The notes beneath the pieces are model-generated. The model searched no databases. It saw only the letters and a list, made by a program, of their open reading frames with translations, and was not told where the DNA came from. 8,847 bases of DNA, taken from NCBI RefSeq assembly GCF_001424185.1, contig NZ_LMOM01000064.1, positions 2,294-11,140 of the forward strand, given 5' to 3'. This stretch comes from Deinococcus sp. Leaf326 (GTDB lineage Bacteria; Deinococcota; Deinococci; Deinococcales; Deinococcaceae). Positions 1 through 5,249 of the stretch are shown one piece after another. Positions within the stretch are counted from its first letter, which is position 1. Each line of letters starts with the position of its first letter. Position numbers and translations under genes: made by a program.

Positions 1-296
1 GTCGTCCAGGTCTCGTCCCGAAAGCCGTGATGCACCGCACCCTCCCGCAGGAGGGTGCGCAACCGCTCATCTTGCTCCGCCGTAAGCCGCGAGACTGGAC
101 CCCTGGCCACGGTGGCCTGAAGACTGCCGTTGCGTTTCAGCCGACCTTTCCAGCTGTACACGGTGTGCACCGAGACCCCAAAGTGATCGGCAATCTCCTG
201 ATTCTTGTGCGTTCCGCGTGCGATCCATTCAAGCGCCGCGAGGCGGCGCTCTTCGAGTTGAGCACGGGAATAACGGGTAGGCTGCCATCCAGGCAT
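1..296 (-). CDS. IS630-family transposase, N-terminal part (cut by window edge)
   Basis: The reading frame starts with ATG at 296 and runs open to the left edge; 98 complete codons are visible. Residues about 12-60 form a helix-turn-helix of the IS630/Tc1-mariner type: a basic ERRLAALEWI helix, then NQEIADHFGVS and VHTVYSWKGRL, which recognise DNA at the element ends. Residues about 70-98 (LTAEQDERLRTLLREGA, then HHGFRDETWT) match the linker seen before the DDE catalytic domain, which lies outside the window. Transposases of this family cut and paste the element into TA targets. The missing catalytic part means intactness cannot be judged. The terminal inverted repeat should lie between 297 and 380, but only one end is present, so I cannot define it. 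The downstream end of the YdeI-like gene is only 84 bp upstream of this start, so insertion just behind that operon is likely. Confidence 0.82.
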   Translation of the reverse strand, partial: MPGWQPTRYSRAQLEERRLAALEWIARGTHKNQEIADHFGVSVHTVYSWKGRLKRNGSLQATVARGPVSRLTAEQDERLRTLLREGAVHHGFRDETWT

Positions 297-302
297 GCCC
301 CA

Positions 303-308
303 AGACTA
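303..308 (-). promoter_or_regulatory. Possible leaderless -10 box (TAGTCT) for the IS630 transposase
   Basis: On the minus strand TAGTCT fits the TAnnnT pattern and ends exactly 6 nt before the ATG at 296. This is the spacing expected when transcription begins at the start codon. No convincing -35 hexamer is seen 16-18 nt further upstream, so the call rests on motif and spacing only. Confidence 0.3.
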
Positions 309-320
309 TCAATGCTAAGC

Positions 321-390
321 CGTGACGTGATCAATAGACCAAAGTTGGCCATTCTCGGTAGTACACCGCTGGGCCACCGTTCACGTCACG
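321..390. repeat. 10-bp perfect inverted repeat around the operon/IS630 junction
   Basis: The sequence cgtgacgtga at 321-330 is the exact reverse complement of tcacgtcacg at 381-390, with 50 nt between the arms. The right arm covers the stop codon of the YdeI-like gene; the left arm lies in the leader of the IS630 transposase. It could be a weak stem-loop at the 3' end of the operon transcript or relate to the IS630 end. The core is itself near-palindromic (tgacgt), so chance is a real possibility. Confidence 0.3.
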
Positions 391-962
391 ACATCACGGC
401 GGAGTACGGCAAGCGCTTTATTCATCCTTCGCAGGCGGGTCTCCACAGTGGCTGCAGTTTGGAGCTGCTGATAGATCGCGTACTGTGCCTGTCGACCTAG
501 CGAACTGAAGGCCTGCTGTGCTCCTGGCGTCCTCTGTAGTGCATCCAGAAAGTCCTCCGGCAATACCATCGTGGCTGCGCCGGCGTAGGCCCGCTCCCAA
601 CGCCCATCGTTCCGGGCCGTCTGAACCTGATGTAGACCCGGCGGCTGCATCGTCCCCCGCTGGATCAATTCTTCTGCCAAGGTACAGTTCCGTGCCGACC
701 AACTGGATCTGGGACGGCGGGGGGTCAGCCGTTGAAGAAACGAGTCGTCGTCTCGCGCGCGGCGCTGACCATCGATCCACCCCCAAGCCAGTGCCGCGCG
801 TACACAGTCGTCCCAAGTCACGGACGGCCTTCCCGTCGCCTTTTTTAGCAGACACACCCATAATTCCCGCTGATCGGCGTGATGCTGTTCCAGCCAGTCC
901 CACAGGAGGTCAGGGCTGGCGAAGGTGTGGCTAGTAGGAGTGGACGACAGCTGATCCGTCAT
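381..962 (-). CDS. YdeI/OmpD-associated family protein
   Basis: A 193-residue protein of the YdeI/OmdA family, which has been linked to stress and bacteriocin tolerance in some bacteria; no biochemical activity is established. The diagnostic block is clear: ELWVCLLKK (33-41), TWDDCVRAALAWGWIDGQRR (49-68), DDDSFLQRLTPRRPRS.WS.RN (71-92). The C-terminal half (about 120-190) carries the helical region with LPEDF..AL..TPGA..AF and an Arg/Lys-rich end. Length is normal for the family. The ATG at 962 overlaps the TGA of the upstream dehydrogenase (ATGA, 959-962) and no strong Shine-Dalgarno precedes it, so translation is probably coupled. It is the last gene of the TetR operon. The product is soluble with no signal peptide. 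Family assignment is firm; role is inferred only from context. Confidence 0.88.
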   Translation of the reverse strand: MTDQLSSTPTSHTFASPDLLWDWLEQHHADQRELWVCLLKKATGRPSVTWDDCVRAALAWGWIDGQRRARDDDSFLQRLTPRRPRSSWSARNCTLAEELIQRGTMQPPGLHQVQTARNDGRWERAYAGAATMVLPEDFLDALQRTPGAQQAFSSLGRQAQYAIYQQLQTAATVETRLRRMNKALAVLRRDVVT

Positions 963-1939
963 GAAGAGAACTGCTCACCAACCCATCCTTCGCTCGCGGC
1001 CCAGAGGGCCATTGCCTGCTGTGGGTCAATTGCGTATGGCCGCACACCCTCCGTACCCGGCTCCAAGGCTTCATCCGTCACCTGGGTCGTCACATGGGCA
1101 TTCTCGCAGTAGCGCCCTCCGATTTCATCAGCCGAGGCGACCACTGCGGCCCAGACGGAGGTGGCTGCGCCCTGAGGGATGGTCTTGGGGATGAAAGGAG
1201 ACTTGCCTTGACTCTCCCGTGCTGCGTTCGTCGCGTCCACCATCCGGTCAAAGCCGCCCTCAGGAAGATGTCGCCCCAGGGCTGTAGGAATCGCACCGGG
1301 ATGAACAGCTGTGGCCCGAATCCCACGGGCCCGATGTCGCCGGTCGAATTCAACCGCGAAGAGAATGCTGGCGGTCTTGGAACGGCCGTAGGCCACGAAC
1401 GGGTCGTAGGGGGTCGTCAAGAAGTGTGGGTCGTCAAGGTCGACAGCCGCAAACCGGTGGCCTGAAGAAGCGACGATGACCACTCGCGCACCGTCATGCA
1501 TCAGGGGAACGAGCCTGTTCACGAGGACGAAATGACCGAGATAGTTCGTGGCCATCTGGGATTCGAAGCCGTCCTCCGTGAGACGGAATGGGGCTGCCAT
1601 CACTCCAGCGTTGGCGATCACGACATCGAGTGATCTCCCGCGGGCGAGCAAGGCTGCGGCACAGTGACGAACACTGGCCAGGGAGGTCAGATCCAGCTCG
1701 ATCAGTTCAAAGCTTCCCCCGGAGTGAGCCGCTGCCCGTTGAACGACCTCATTATTCTTTTCGGCTTGAGCGACATCTCGGGCTGTGCCAATGACGTGAG
1801 CGCCATGCGCAACTAGGGCGCGCGCTGTTTCGATACCGATGCCGGACGAGGTGCCTGTCAGGAGGACATGCTGACCATGAAGGTGGTGTCCTTGCAGAAC
1901 ATCATCTGCAGTGCTTTGTGCTGTGAAAGAGGGGGGCAT
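959..1939 (-). CDS. Short-chain dehydrogenase/reductase (retinol-dehydrogenase-like SDR)
   Basis: A 326-residue NAD(P)-dependent oxidoreductase of the classical SDR superfamily. The Rossmann glycine motif TGTSSGIG is at 28-35, the adenine-contact D83 (LDLTS) and NAG at 110-112 follow, and the catalytic residues are N132 (TNYLG), S159 (VASSG), Y184 and K188 (YGRSK). HPG at 213-215 is the usual post-catalytic motif. The R54 of GTAR after the second strand favours NADP(H). The pattern of an extended C-terminal tail and TNYLGHF resembles retinol-dehydrogenase/WW-domain-oxidoreductase-like SDRs; substrate cannot be told. I chose the ATG at 1939 because AGAGGAG lies 9 nt before it; an in-frame ATG at 2005 would add 22 residues lacking similarity to the fold. 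It sits 84 nt after the VOC gene and overlaps the YdeI-like gene by 4 nt. Confidence 0.92.
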   Translation of the reverse strand: MPPSFTAQSTADDVLQGHHLHGQHVLLTGTSSGIGIETARALVAHGAHVIGTARDVAQAEKNNEVVQRAAAHSGGSFELIELDLTSLASVRHCAAALLARGRSLDVVIANAGVMAAPFRLTEDGFESQMATNYLGHFVLVNRLVPLMHDGARVVIVASSGHRFAAVDLDDPHFLTTPYDPFVAYGRSKTASILFAVEFDRRHRARGIRATAVHPGAIPTALGRHLPEGGFDRMVDATNAARESQGKSPFIPKTIPQGAATSVWAAVVASADEIGGRYCENAHVTTQVTDEALEPGTEGVRPYAIDPQQAMALWAASEGWVGEQFSS

Positions 1940-1948
1940 GCTGTTGTG

Positions 1949-1955
1949 CTCCTCT
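1949..1955 (-). promoter_or_regulatory. Ribosome binding site fixing the SDR start
   Basis: AGAGGAG on the minus strand, 9 nt before the ATG at 1939. It decides between this start and the in-frame ATG 66 nt upstream, which has no comparable site. Confidence 0.75.
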
Positions 1956-2023
1956 GAGAATGAAAGCAGCAGGCAGGGGCGACCTCCCAGCCACACCCGC
2001 CTCAAGGGTGGTGATGGCCTAGA

Positions 2024-2443
2024 TCAGCCCTGATAAGGCACCTCGACGTCAAGAACCCAGGTCACGCCGAAGCGGTCCTTGAACATGCCGTAGAGGGGCG
2101 TCCAACCGGAGGGTGCAAGCGGCTGCACGATGATGGCGTCCTCGGACAGCTTGTTCCACAGGGCCTGAATCTCGTCCGTATCCTGACTGCGGGCTGAGAC
2201 GAAGAAGGCCGCTTCTCCCTGAGTCCAGGGCAGGTGCGAGGGCACGTCGTAGGCCATGACGCGAAAGCCGCTGGACGCGATAACTTGCCCGAACATGATC
2301 TGATCGGCTTCGCCAGGATGCTGGACGTTGTGGGCGTCCTGATAGGTCACGAGGACGAGCTGGCCCCCTGTCGCGGACTGGTAGAACTCGAGGGCGGAGC
2401 GCGCGTTGCCTCGGAAGTTGAGATGGGGCGTGACATTCATCAT
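2024..2443 (-). CDS. VOC-superfamily protein, PhnB-like
   Basis: A 139-residue vicinal-oxygen-chelate fold protein of the PhnB / 3-demethylubiquinone-methyltransferase-like group, of normal length. The N-terminal PHLNFRGNARSALEFY (6-21) with GG at 26-27 and the C-terminal YGMFKDRFGVTWVL (118-131) are the two recurring ends of the betaalphabetabetabeta pairs. Members bind a metal or small ligand and are often annotated as glyoxalase- or bleomycin-resistance-like; no substrate can be assigned and there are no phosphonate genes nearby. The ATG at 2443 overlaps the TetR stop codon (ATGA, 2440-2443) and is preceded by AGGAG 6 nt upstream inside the TetR gene, so it is translationally linked to the repressor. 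A second in-frame ATG follows immediately. No signal peptide; cytoplasmic. Confidence 0.88.
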   Translation of the reverse strand: MMNVTPHLNFRGNARSALEFYQSATGGQLVLVTYQDAHNVQHPGEADQIMFGQVIASSGFRVMAYDVPSHLPWTQGEAAFFVSARSQDTDEIQALWNKLSEDAIIVQPLAPSGWTPLYGMFKDRFGVTWVLDVEVPYQG

Positions 2444-3084
2444 GATGAACTCCTATGGAAGTTGGGCGAGCCGCGGAGAGCGGGAAGGAGAACGCCATCG
2501 ACCAGAGCTTCGAGAAAGCCCAGAGTGAAGGGCTGGCGCTGAATCAGCGACCGATAGGCGGCCATGGCGGCTACGACATGGGAGAGGCTGGAGAGATCCG
2601 CTGACGCCGAGATCTCGCCACGCTGTGCGGCGCGCTGCATCAGCGTGAGGTGGGCTTGAGCCCAGGGCTGCACGACTGCCGCATCAATGTCCTGAGCGAA
2701 GTCGGCATCGTGGGCCAGCAGAGAAGCGAGACCGGTGACCAGTCGGAGACGACGTTCCGTCTCTTCGGCGGACTGTGGCTTGAAGAGGGCAAGTAGATCG
2801 TCTCTCAGATTCCCAGTGTCGGGAAGGTCATTCAGGTCGATCTGCACCTGCCTGAAATGCGCTACAGCGTCACGCATCAGTTCTGGCTTCGATGCCCAGC
2901 GGCGGTAGATGGTGGCTTTGCCTGTTCCTGCCCGTGTAGCGACCAGATCCATGGTCAGTGCAGCAGCGCCAGTGTCCGCCAGGGTATCGAGTGTGGCATT
3001 CAGAATGTGGGCATCGAGAGCGGGATCGCGCTTACGCCCGAGGGGTGACGATGAACGGCTTGGAGTACTACGGTCAGAAGTCAT
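2440..3084 (-). CDS. TetR/AcrR-family transcriptional regulator
   Basis: A 214-residue repressor-type protein. Residues about 17-75 are the TetR DNA-binding domain: GRKRDPALDAHIL opens helix 1, and the helix-turn-helix runs TMDLVATRAGTGKATIYRRW (44-63), ending with the usual YRRWASKPEL. The remainder is the helical ligand-binding and dimer domain; the pattern of its C-terminus resembles the TetR_C families with a W-A-x-x-x-L-T core (141-148). I prefer the ATG at 3084 because GGAGG lies 11 nt upstream; the ATG at 3105 lacks a ribosome site and is only a few nt past the -10 box. It is first in the operon and its promoter overlaps an inverted repeat, so autoregulation together with the VOC, SDR and YdeI-like genes is likely. 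The ligand is unknown. Confidence 0.92.
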   Translation of the reverse strand: MTSDRSTPSRSSSPLGRKRDPALDAHILNATLDTLADTGAAALTMDLVATRAGTGKATIYRRWASKPELMRDAVAHFRQVQIDLNDLPDTGNLRDDLLALFKPQSAEETERRLRLVTGLASLLAHDADFAQDIDAAVVQPWAQAHLTLMQRAAQRGEISASADLSSLSHVVAAMAAYRSLIQRQPFTLGFLEALVDGVLLPALRGSPNFHRSSS

Positions 3085-3106
3085 CCAATACCTTACCTCC
3101 CTCATT

Positions 3107-3135
3107 AAGATACTATCCGGTTCCAGAAATGTAAA
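3107..3135 (-). promoter_or_regulatory. Sigma70-type promoter of the TetR operon
   Basis: On the minus strand TTTACA (3135-3130, 5 of 6 to TTGACA) and TATCTT (3112-3107, 4 of 6 to TATAAT) are separated by exactly 17 nt. Transcription would begin near 3100, giving a short leader before the ATG at 3084. The A/T-rich tract upstream (about 3141-3165) is consistent with an UP-like region. Confidence 0.65.
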
Positions 3136-3140
3136 GTATC
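3109..3140. promoter_or_regulatory. Candidate TetR operator (inverted repeat over the promoter)
   Basis: The arms gatact (3109-3114) and agtatc (3135-3140) are exact reverse complements with 20 nt between them and cover both the -10 and the -35 of the TetR promoter. Extending the arms to 9 nt keeps 7 matches. A site in this position would let the repressor block its own transcription. The wide spacing is greater than in many TetR operators, so each arm might instead be half of a different site. Confidence 0.4.
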
Positions 3141-3458
3141 GAAACTAAATAGTTCCGAATTTGATTGGGATGGGCCAGGTGGACTGCGCGGATAGTCAGG
3201 GTCCTAAGAGTGCTAGGACTTCAGGAGGGCCTATTCAAAAAATAAAAGGCAGGGTGGTCCCTGCATTGCCCCGACGATGAACAGGGTGTCGCTGAGGCGG
3301 GCCTGCCCTCCACTGCCGGTGATGAGCGCCTTGATCGGGGGCCGGCCTCTGGGCGGGAGAAGCGAGGAGGGAGAGAAGGACCAGGGCCGGCACTCAAGGC
3401 GAACGCCAGAGCGAGGGCCGATGCCAGGAAAGCAGGTTGGACGGTCCACCTCTTGAAC
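3141..3458. other. Gene-free interval between the TetR promoter and the GNAT gene
   Basis: No convincing gene is present. The A/T-rich stretch up to 3165 belongs to the TetR promoter. A small inverted repeat gtccta/taggac (3201-3219, 7-nt loop) follows, then the terminator at 3237-3264. On the minus strand 3265-3440 contains hydrophobic, signal-peptide-like runs in two different frames (for example LASALALAFALSAGPG) but no single frame with a start codon and ribosome site. It may be the worn remains of a small exported protein that the terminator once served; I cannot identify a family. Confidence 0.4.
3237..3264 (-). terminator. Rho-independent terminator without an obvious gene
   Basis: On the minus strand a 6-bp stem GCAGGG/CCCTGC with loop ACCA (3264-3249) is followed by C, TTTT, A, TTTTTT (3248-3237). 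It points toward the TetR operon, so it would stop minus-strand transcription arriving from the 3300-3470 region. No intact minus-strand gene lies upstream of it now. Confidence 0.7.
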
Positions 3459-3464
3459 TACGAT
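3459..3464 (+). promoter_or_regulatory. Leaderless -10 box (TACGAT) of the GNAT gene
   Basis: TACGAT fits TAnnnT and ends exactly 6 nt before the ATG at 3471, so the transcript would begin at or next to the start codon. A partial -35, TTGGAC (3437-3442), lies 16 nt upstream. No Shine-Dalgarno exists before this ATG, which agrees with leaderless translation. Confidence 0.5.
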
Positions 3465-3470
3465 CTCCCC

Positions 3471-3953
3471 ATGCTGAGCCTCCATCCCATGACCCCTAAA
3501 AGCTTCCAACGGTTTCTCGAGCGTTCAGTGACGACGTACGCCGCCGAGAACGTCCGAAGCGGCCGGTGGACTGCTGAGGATGCGCAGGAGCGCTCCGCAG
3601 GGGAGTTTCGGACGCTCCTTCCAGAGGGCTTGGCGACCCCAGACAATTTCTGCTTCGATCTCCACGACGCGGACCGGCATCAGGACGTCGGCGTGCTGTG
3701 GTACAAGCTCCTGCAACGAGGTAGCCAACAGATCGCCTTCGTCTATGAGATCGAGGTTGGGGCGGAGCATCGGCGGCGTGGGTATGCCCGGGAGGCATTC
3801 AGGCTGCTCGAGCACCATGCGGCGGAGCGGGGCGCAACGGCCGTGCAACTGCATGTCTTCGGGCACAACCACTCGGCCCAGGCGCTCTACGAAGGCCTAG
3901 GCTTCGAACCCGTGAGCATCACGATGCAACGGGAGCTGAAACCCCTCCACTGA
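3471..3953 (+). CDS. GNAT-family N-acetyltransferase
   Basis: A 160-residue acetyl-CoA-dependent acetyltransferase. The acetyl-CoA motif A is clear: strand FVYEIEV (90-96), then the pyrophosphate loop RRRGYA (101-106, R/Q-x-x-G-x-G/A form) and helix REAFRLLEHHA. Motif B follows: AVQLHVFGHNHSAQALYEGLGFEPV (124-148), with Y140 in the position of the usual general acid. The N-terminal half (FQRFLERSVTTYAAENVRSG.W..EDA...S..EF..LLPEG) is the pattern found in single-domain RimI-like acetyltransferases of unknown target. I chose the ATG at 3471 because of the leaderless promoter; a TTG at 3453 or the ATG at 3489 are alternatives without better support. The gene is alone, divergent from the TetR operon, and followed by a stem-loop. 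The substrate (protein N-terminus, amine or antibiotic) is unknown. Confidence 0.9.
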   Translation: MLSLHPMTPKSFQRFLERSVTTYAAENVRSGRWTAEDAQERSAGEFRTLLPEGLATPDNFCFDLHDADRHQDVGVLWYKLLQRGSQQIAFVYEIEVGAEHRRRGYAREAFRLLEHHAAERGATAVQLHVFGHNHSAQALYEGLGFEPVSITMQRELKPLH

Positions 3954-3969
3954 CGCCCAGAGAGCAAAT

Positions 3970-4018
3970 GCGCTCGACCTCCAGAGCCGCAGACGAGACG
4001 TTCTGGAGGGTCGAGTGC
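3970..4018. repeat. Stem-loop just after the GNAT gene
   Basis: Positions 3970-3985 and 4002-4018 form a long stem (gcgctcgacctccaga against tctggagggtcgagtgc) with a one-base bulge and one G-T pair, and a 16-nt loop. It begins 17 nt after the GNAT stop codon. No T-run follows, so it is a poor intrinsic terminator in the plus direction but could stabilise the mRNA end. Confidence 0.5.
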
Positions 4019-4079
4019 CCCAAACAGGCGGAGGGCAAGGCCATCCCGCCCTACGTCGGTCGCCACGGCGCCCTCTAGG

Positions 4080-4262
4080 ATTCGGTGCGCTCCACAGGTG
4101 TACGGCAGTCTTGGATACCGTTCCCAGCTGGTCGCTGACGTGCAGATCGGCGAGCCGCTGGCAGAGTCGCCTCGGGTGCTTCTGCCAGCGGCTCGCCTGG
4201 ACGCCCGGCTCCTGACTTTGGCCCAGCAGAATGCTCGGCTGACTTGGAAGGATGAGGTCTGA
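4080..4262 (+). pseudogene. Probable 3' remnant of an unidentified gene
   Basis: A plus-strand frame ending at TGA 4260-4262 has strong coding character: mostly G/C third positions and a natural-looking protein tail (VYGSLGYRSQLVADVQIGEP, then PRVLLPAARLDARLLTLAQQ, then NARLTWKDEV). It has no start codon with a ribosome site, and upstream codons soon become Arg-rich and unlike a protein. I read it as the last 60 or so codons of a gene whose front has been lost. The layout is loosely like the C-terminus of Uma2-type nucleases, but I would not assign a family. The following stretch 4263-4370, up to the insertion sequence, holds nothing recognisable. A shadow explanation (chance open frame) remains possible. 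Confidence 0.33.
4149..4197. repeat. Perfect 17-bp inverted repeat
   Basis: ggcgagccgctggcaga (4149-4165) and its exact reverse complement (4181-4197) are separated by 15 nt. The arms lie inside the coding-like remnant. Such a long perfect G/C-rich stem would fold strongly in RNA or single-stranded DNA. There is no T-run after either arm. Confidence 0.75.
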
Positions 4263-4372
4263 ATGTCAGAGCAGCCTCGTAGCGCTGCTTGGCCACCCAA
4301 CTGAGCTCGCCAGCACGCCTGGGCTGAAGGCCAGGTCCGTGGGGATGACACGGTCTGGCGCGGGTAGGGCTA

Positions 4373-4388
4373 GGTTGTGTCCGCAAAC
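4373..4388 (+). repeat. Left terminal inverted repeat of the IS5-family element
   Basis: 16 bp, identical (inverted) to 5222-5237. The flanking base pairs GGCTA also mirror each other because of the palindromic target, so the apparent match is 21 bp but only 16 belong to the element. Confidence 0.9.
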
Positions 4389-4413
4389 TGCTCTTCATAG
4401 GCAAGAATGGCGT

Positions 4414-5219
4414 GTGGTACGACGCTATGAACTGACCGACGAGCAGTGAAGCCAGCTGGCTTCACTGCTCCCACCACAACGTCAGCGAACAGGGCGGCCT
4501 TCTCTGGATCATCGCACTGTCCTCAACGGCATCCTCTGGATCAAGCGCTCGGGCAGCGCCTGGCGTGATCTCCCCGAGCGCTCTGGCAACTGGAAAACGG
4601 TGAGCTCTCGGTTCTATCGCTGGCAACAGCAAGGTCTATGGGCACAACTGCTCGCCCGTGTGCAAGAGCGAGCAGACCATGCCGGGCAGGTGGACTGGGA
4701 CGTCCAGATGATCGACAGCACGATCGTGCGTGCCCATCAAAGCGCCGCTGGCGCAAAAAAAGGGACGGCGACGAAGCCCTCGGCCGCTCCCAGGGTGGCT
4801 TTGGAACGAAGATCCACCTGAAATGTGACGGCCAGGGAAGGCCGCTGGCCTTTCTGCTCACGGCTGGCCAGCGCCATGAGATGTTGATGTTCGAGGCGCT
4901 GCTGGACAGTGGCAAGATCAAGCGGCGGAGTCGGGGTCGGCCCCGACTCCGCCCGACGTACGTGCTGGCGGATCGGGCGTACAGCGGTGATAAGGCCCAC
5001 CAGCTATGTCAGCGACGGCGCATCCGACGGGTGGTCCCTCCCAAGCGGGATCATCAGAAGCCACGGTCATATGACCGTGGCCTCTACCGACGTCGCAACG
5101 TCATCGAGCGGTTGATGGGTCGCCTGAAACGCTCTCGGAGAATTGCGACCCGCTTCGAGAAACGGGCGTGTTATTACGGGGCGATGGTTACGATCGCCTG
5201 CATCATGGAGTGGCTCTGA
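4414..5219 (+). pseudogene. IS5-family transposase, two frames with an in-frame TGA
   Basis: The GTG at 4414 starts VVRRYELTDEQ, then a TGA at 4447-4449 stands where relatives have Trp (YELTDEQW). After it the frame continues as family-typical sequence: LLPPQRQRTGRP, HRTVLNGILW, SGSAWRDLPER, YRWQQQGLW, DSTIVRAHQ. At the A7 run (4755-4761) the family-matching sequence moves to the -1 frame: ALGRSQGGFGTKIHLKCDG, LTAGQRHE, YVLADRAYSGD, RRRNVIERLMGRLKR. Counting the TGA as one codon and one -1 slip, the product would be 268 residues, a usual length. The DDE residues are all present (D101 in IDST, D187 in LADRAY, E232 in VIERLMG). The -1 slip is a normal control feature of the group; the TGA is not, so the copy is probably inactive unless translation restarts downstream (GTG at 4600 would miss the N-terminal domain). 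Confidence 0.88.
4755..4761 (+). promoter_or_regulatory. A7 slippery site for programmed -1 frameshifting
   Basis: In the first frame the codons read GCA AAA AAA GGG. A -1 slip on the As makes the next codon AGG and joins the two halves of the transposase exactly where relatives are continuous (GAKK then RDGDEALGRSQGG). G/C-rich sequence follows and could form a stimulating stem. Confidence 0.7.
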
Positions 5220-5221
5220 TG

Positions 5222-5237
5222 GTTTGCGGACACAACC
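5222..5237 (-). repeat. Right terminal inverted repeat of the IS5-family element
   Basis: Exact reverse complement of 4373-4388, followed by the TA target duplication at 5238-5239. Confidence 0.9.
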
Positions 5238-5249
5238 TAGCCGTTTGTC

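Larger units (their letters stand above)
4373..5237 (+). mobile_element. Complete IS5-family (IS427-like) insertion sequence, 865 bp
   Basis: The element begins with GGTTGTGTCCGCAAAC (4373-4388) and ends with its exact reverse complement (5222-5237). Both sides are flanked by TA (4371-4372 and 5238-5239), the 2-bp target duplication typical of the IS427 group; the restored target would read GGCTAGCC, a palindrome. The length, the ends, the two-frame transposase and the A7 slip site all fit this group. It inserted between a coding remnant on the left and the end of the broken GNAT gene on the right, 10 bp beyond that gene's stop codon. Confidence 0.92.

Noticed and set aside
418..934. Long open frames on both strands inside the YdeI-like gene
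   Set aside because: They are out-of-frame readings of a gene with clear family motifs and have no recognisable domains; GC-rich coding DNA gives such frames routinely.
1940..2005. Longer start for the SDR gene (22 extra residues)
   Set aside because: The ATG at 2005 has no ribosome site, the added residues do not belong to the SDR fold, and AGAGGAG sits at proper distance from the ATG at 1939.
3496..3872. Antisense open frames across the plus-strand GNAT gene
   Set aside because: Arg/Pro-rich compositions without domains; the plus-strand frame has all GNAT motifs.
3887..4404. Two minus-strand open frames between the GNAT gene and the IS
   Set aside because: No ribosome site, low-complexity Arg/Ser/Pro content, and overlap with the GNAT 3' end or the IS left end; the plus-strand remnant has better codon bias.
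4447..4449. TGA in the transposase read as selenocysteine
   Set aside because: The position is a Trp in the family, not a redox Cys, and no SECIS-like hairpin is evident directly after it; a TGG to TGA change is the simpler reading.
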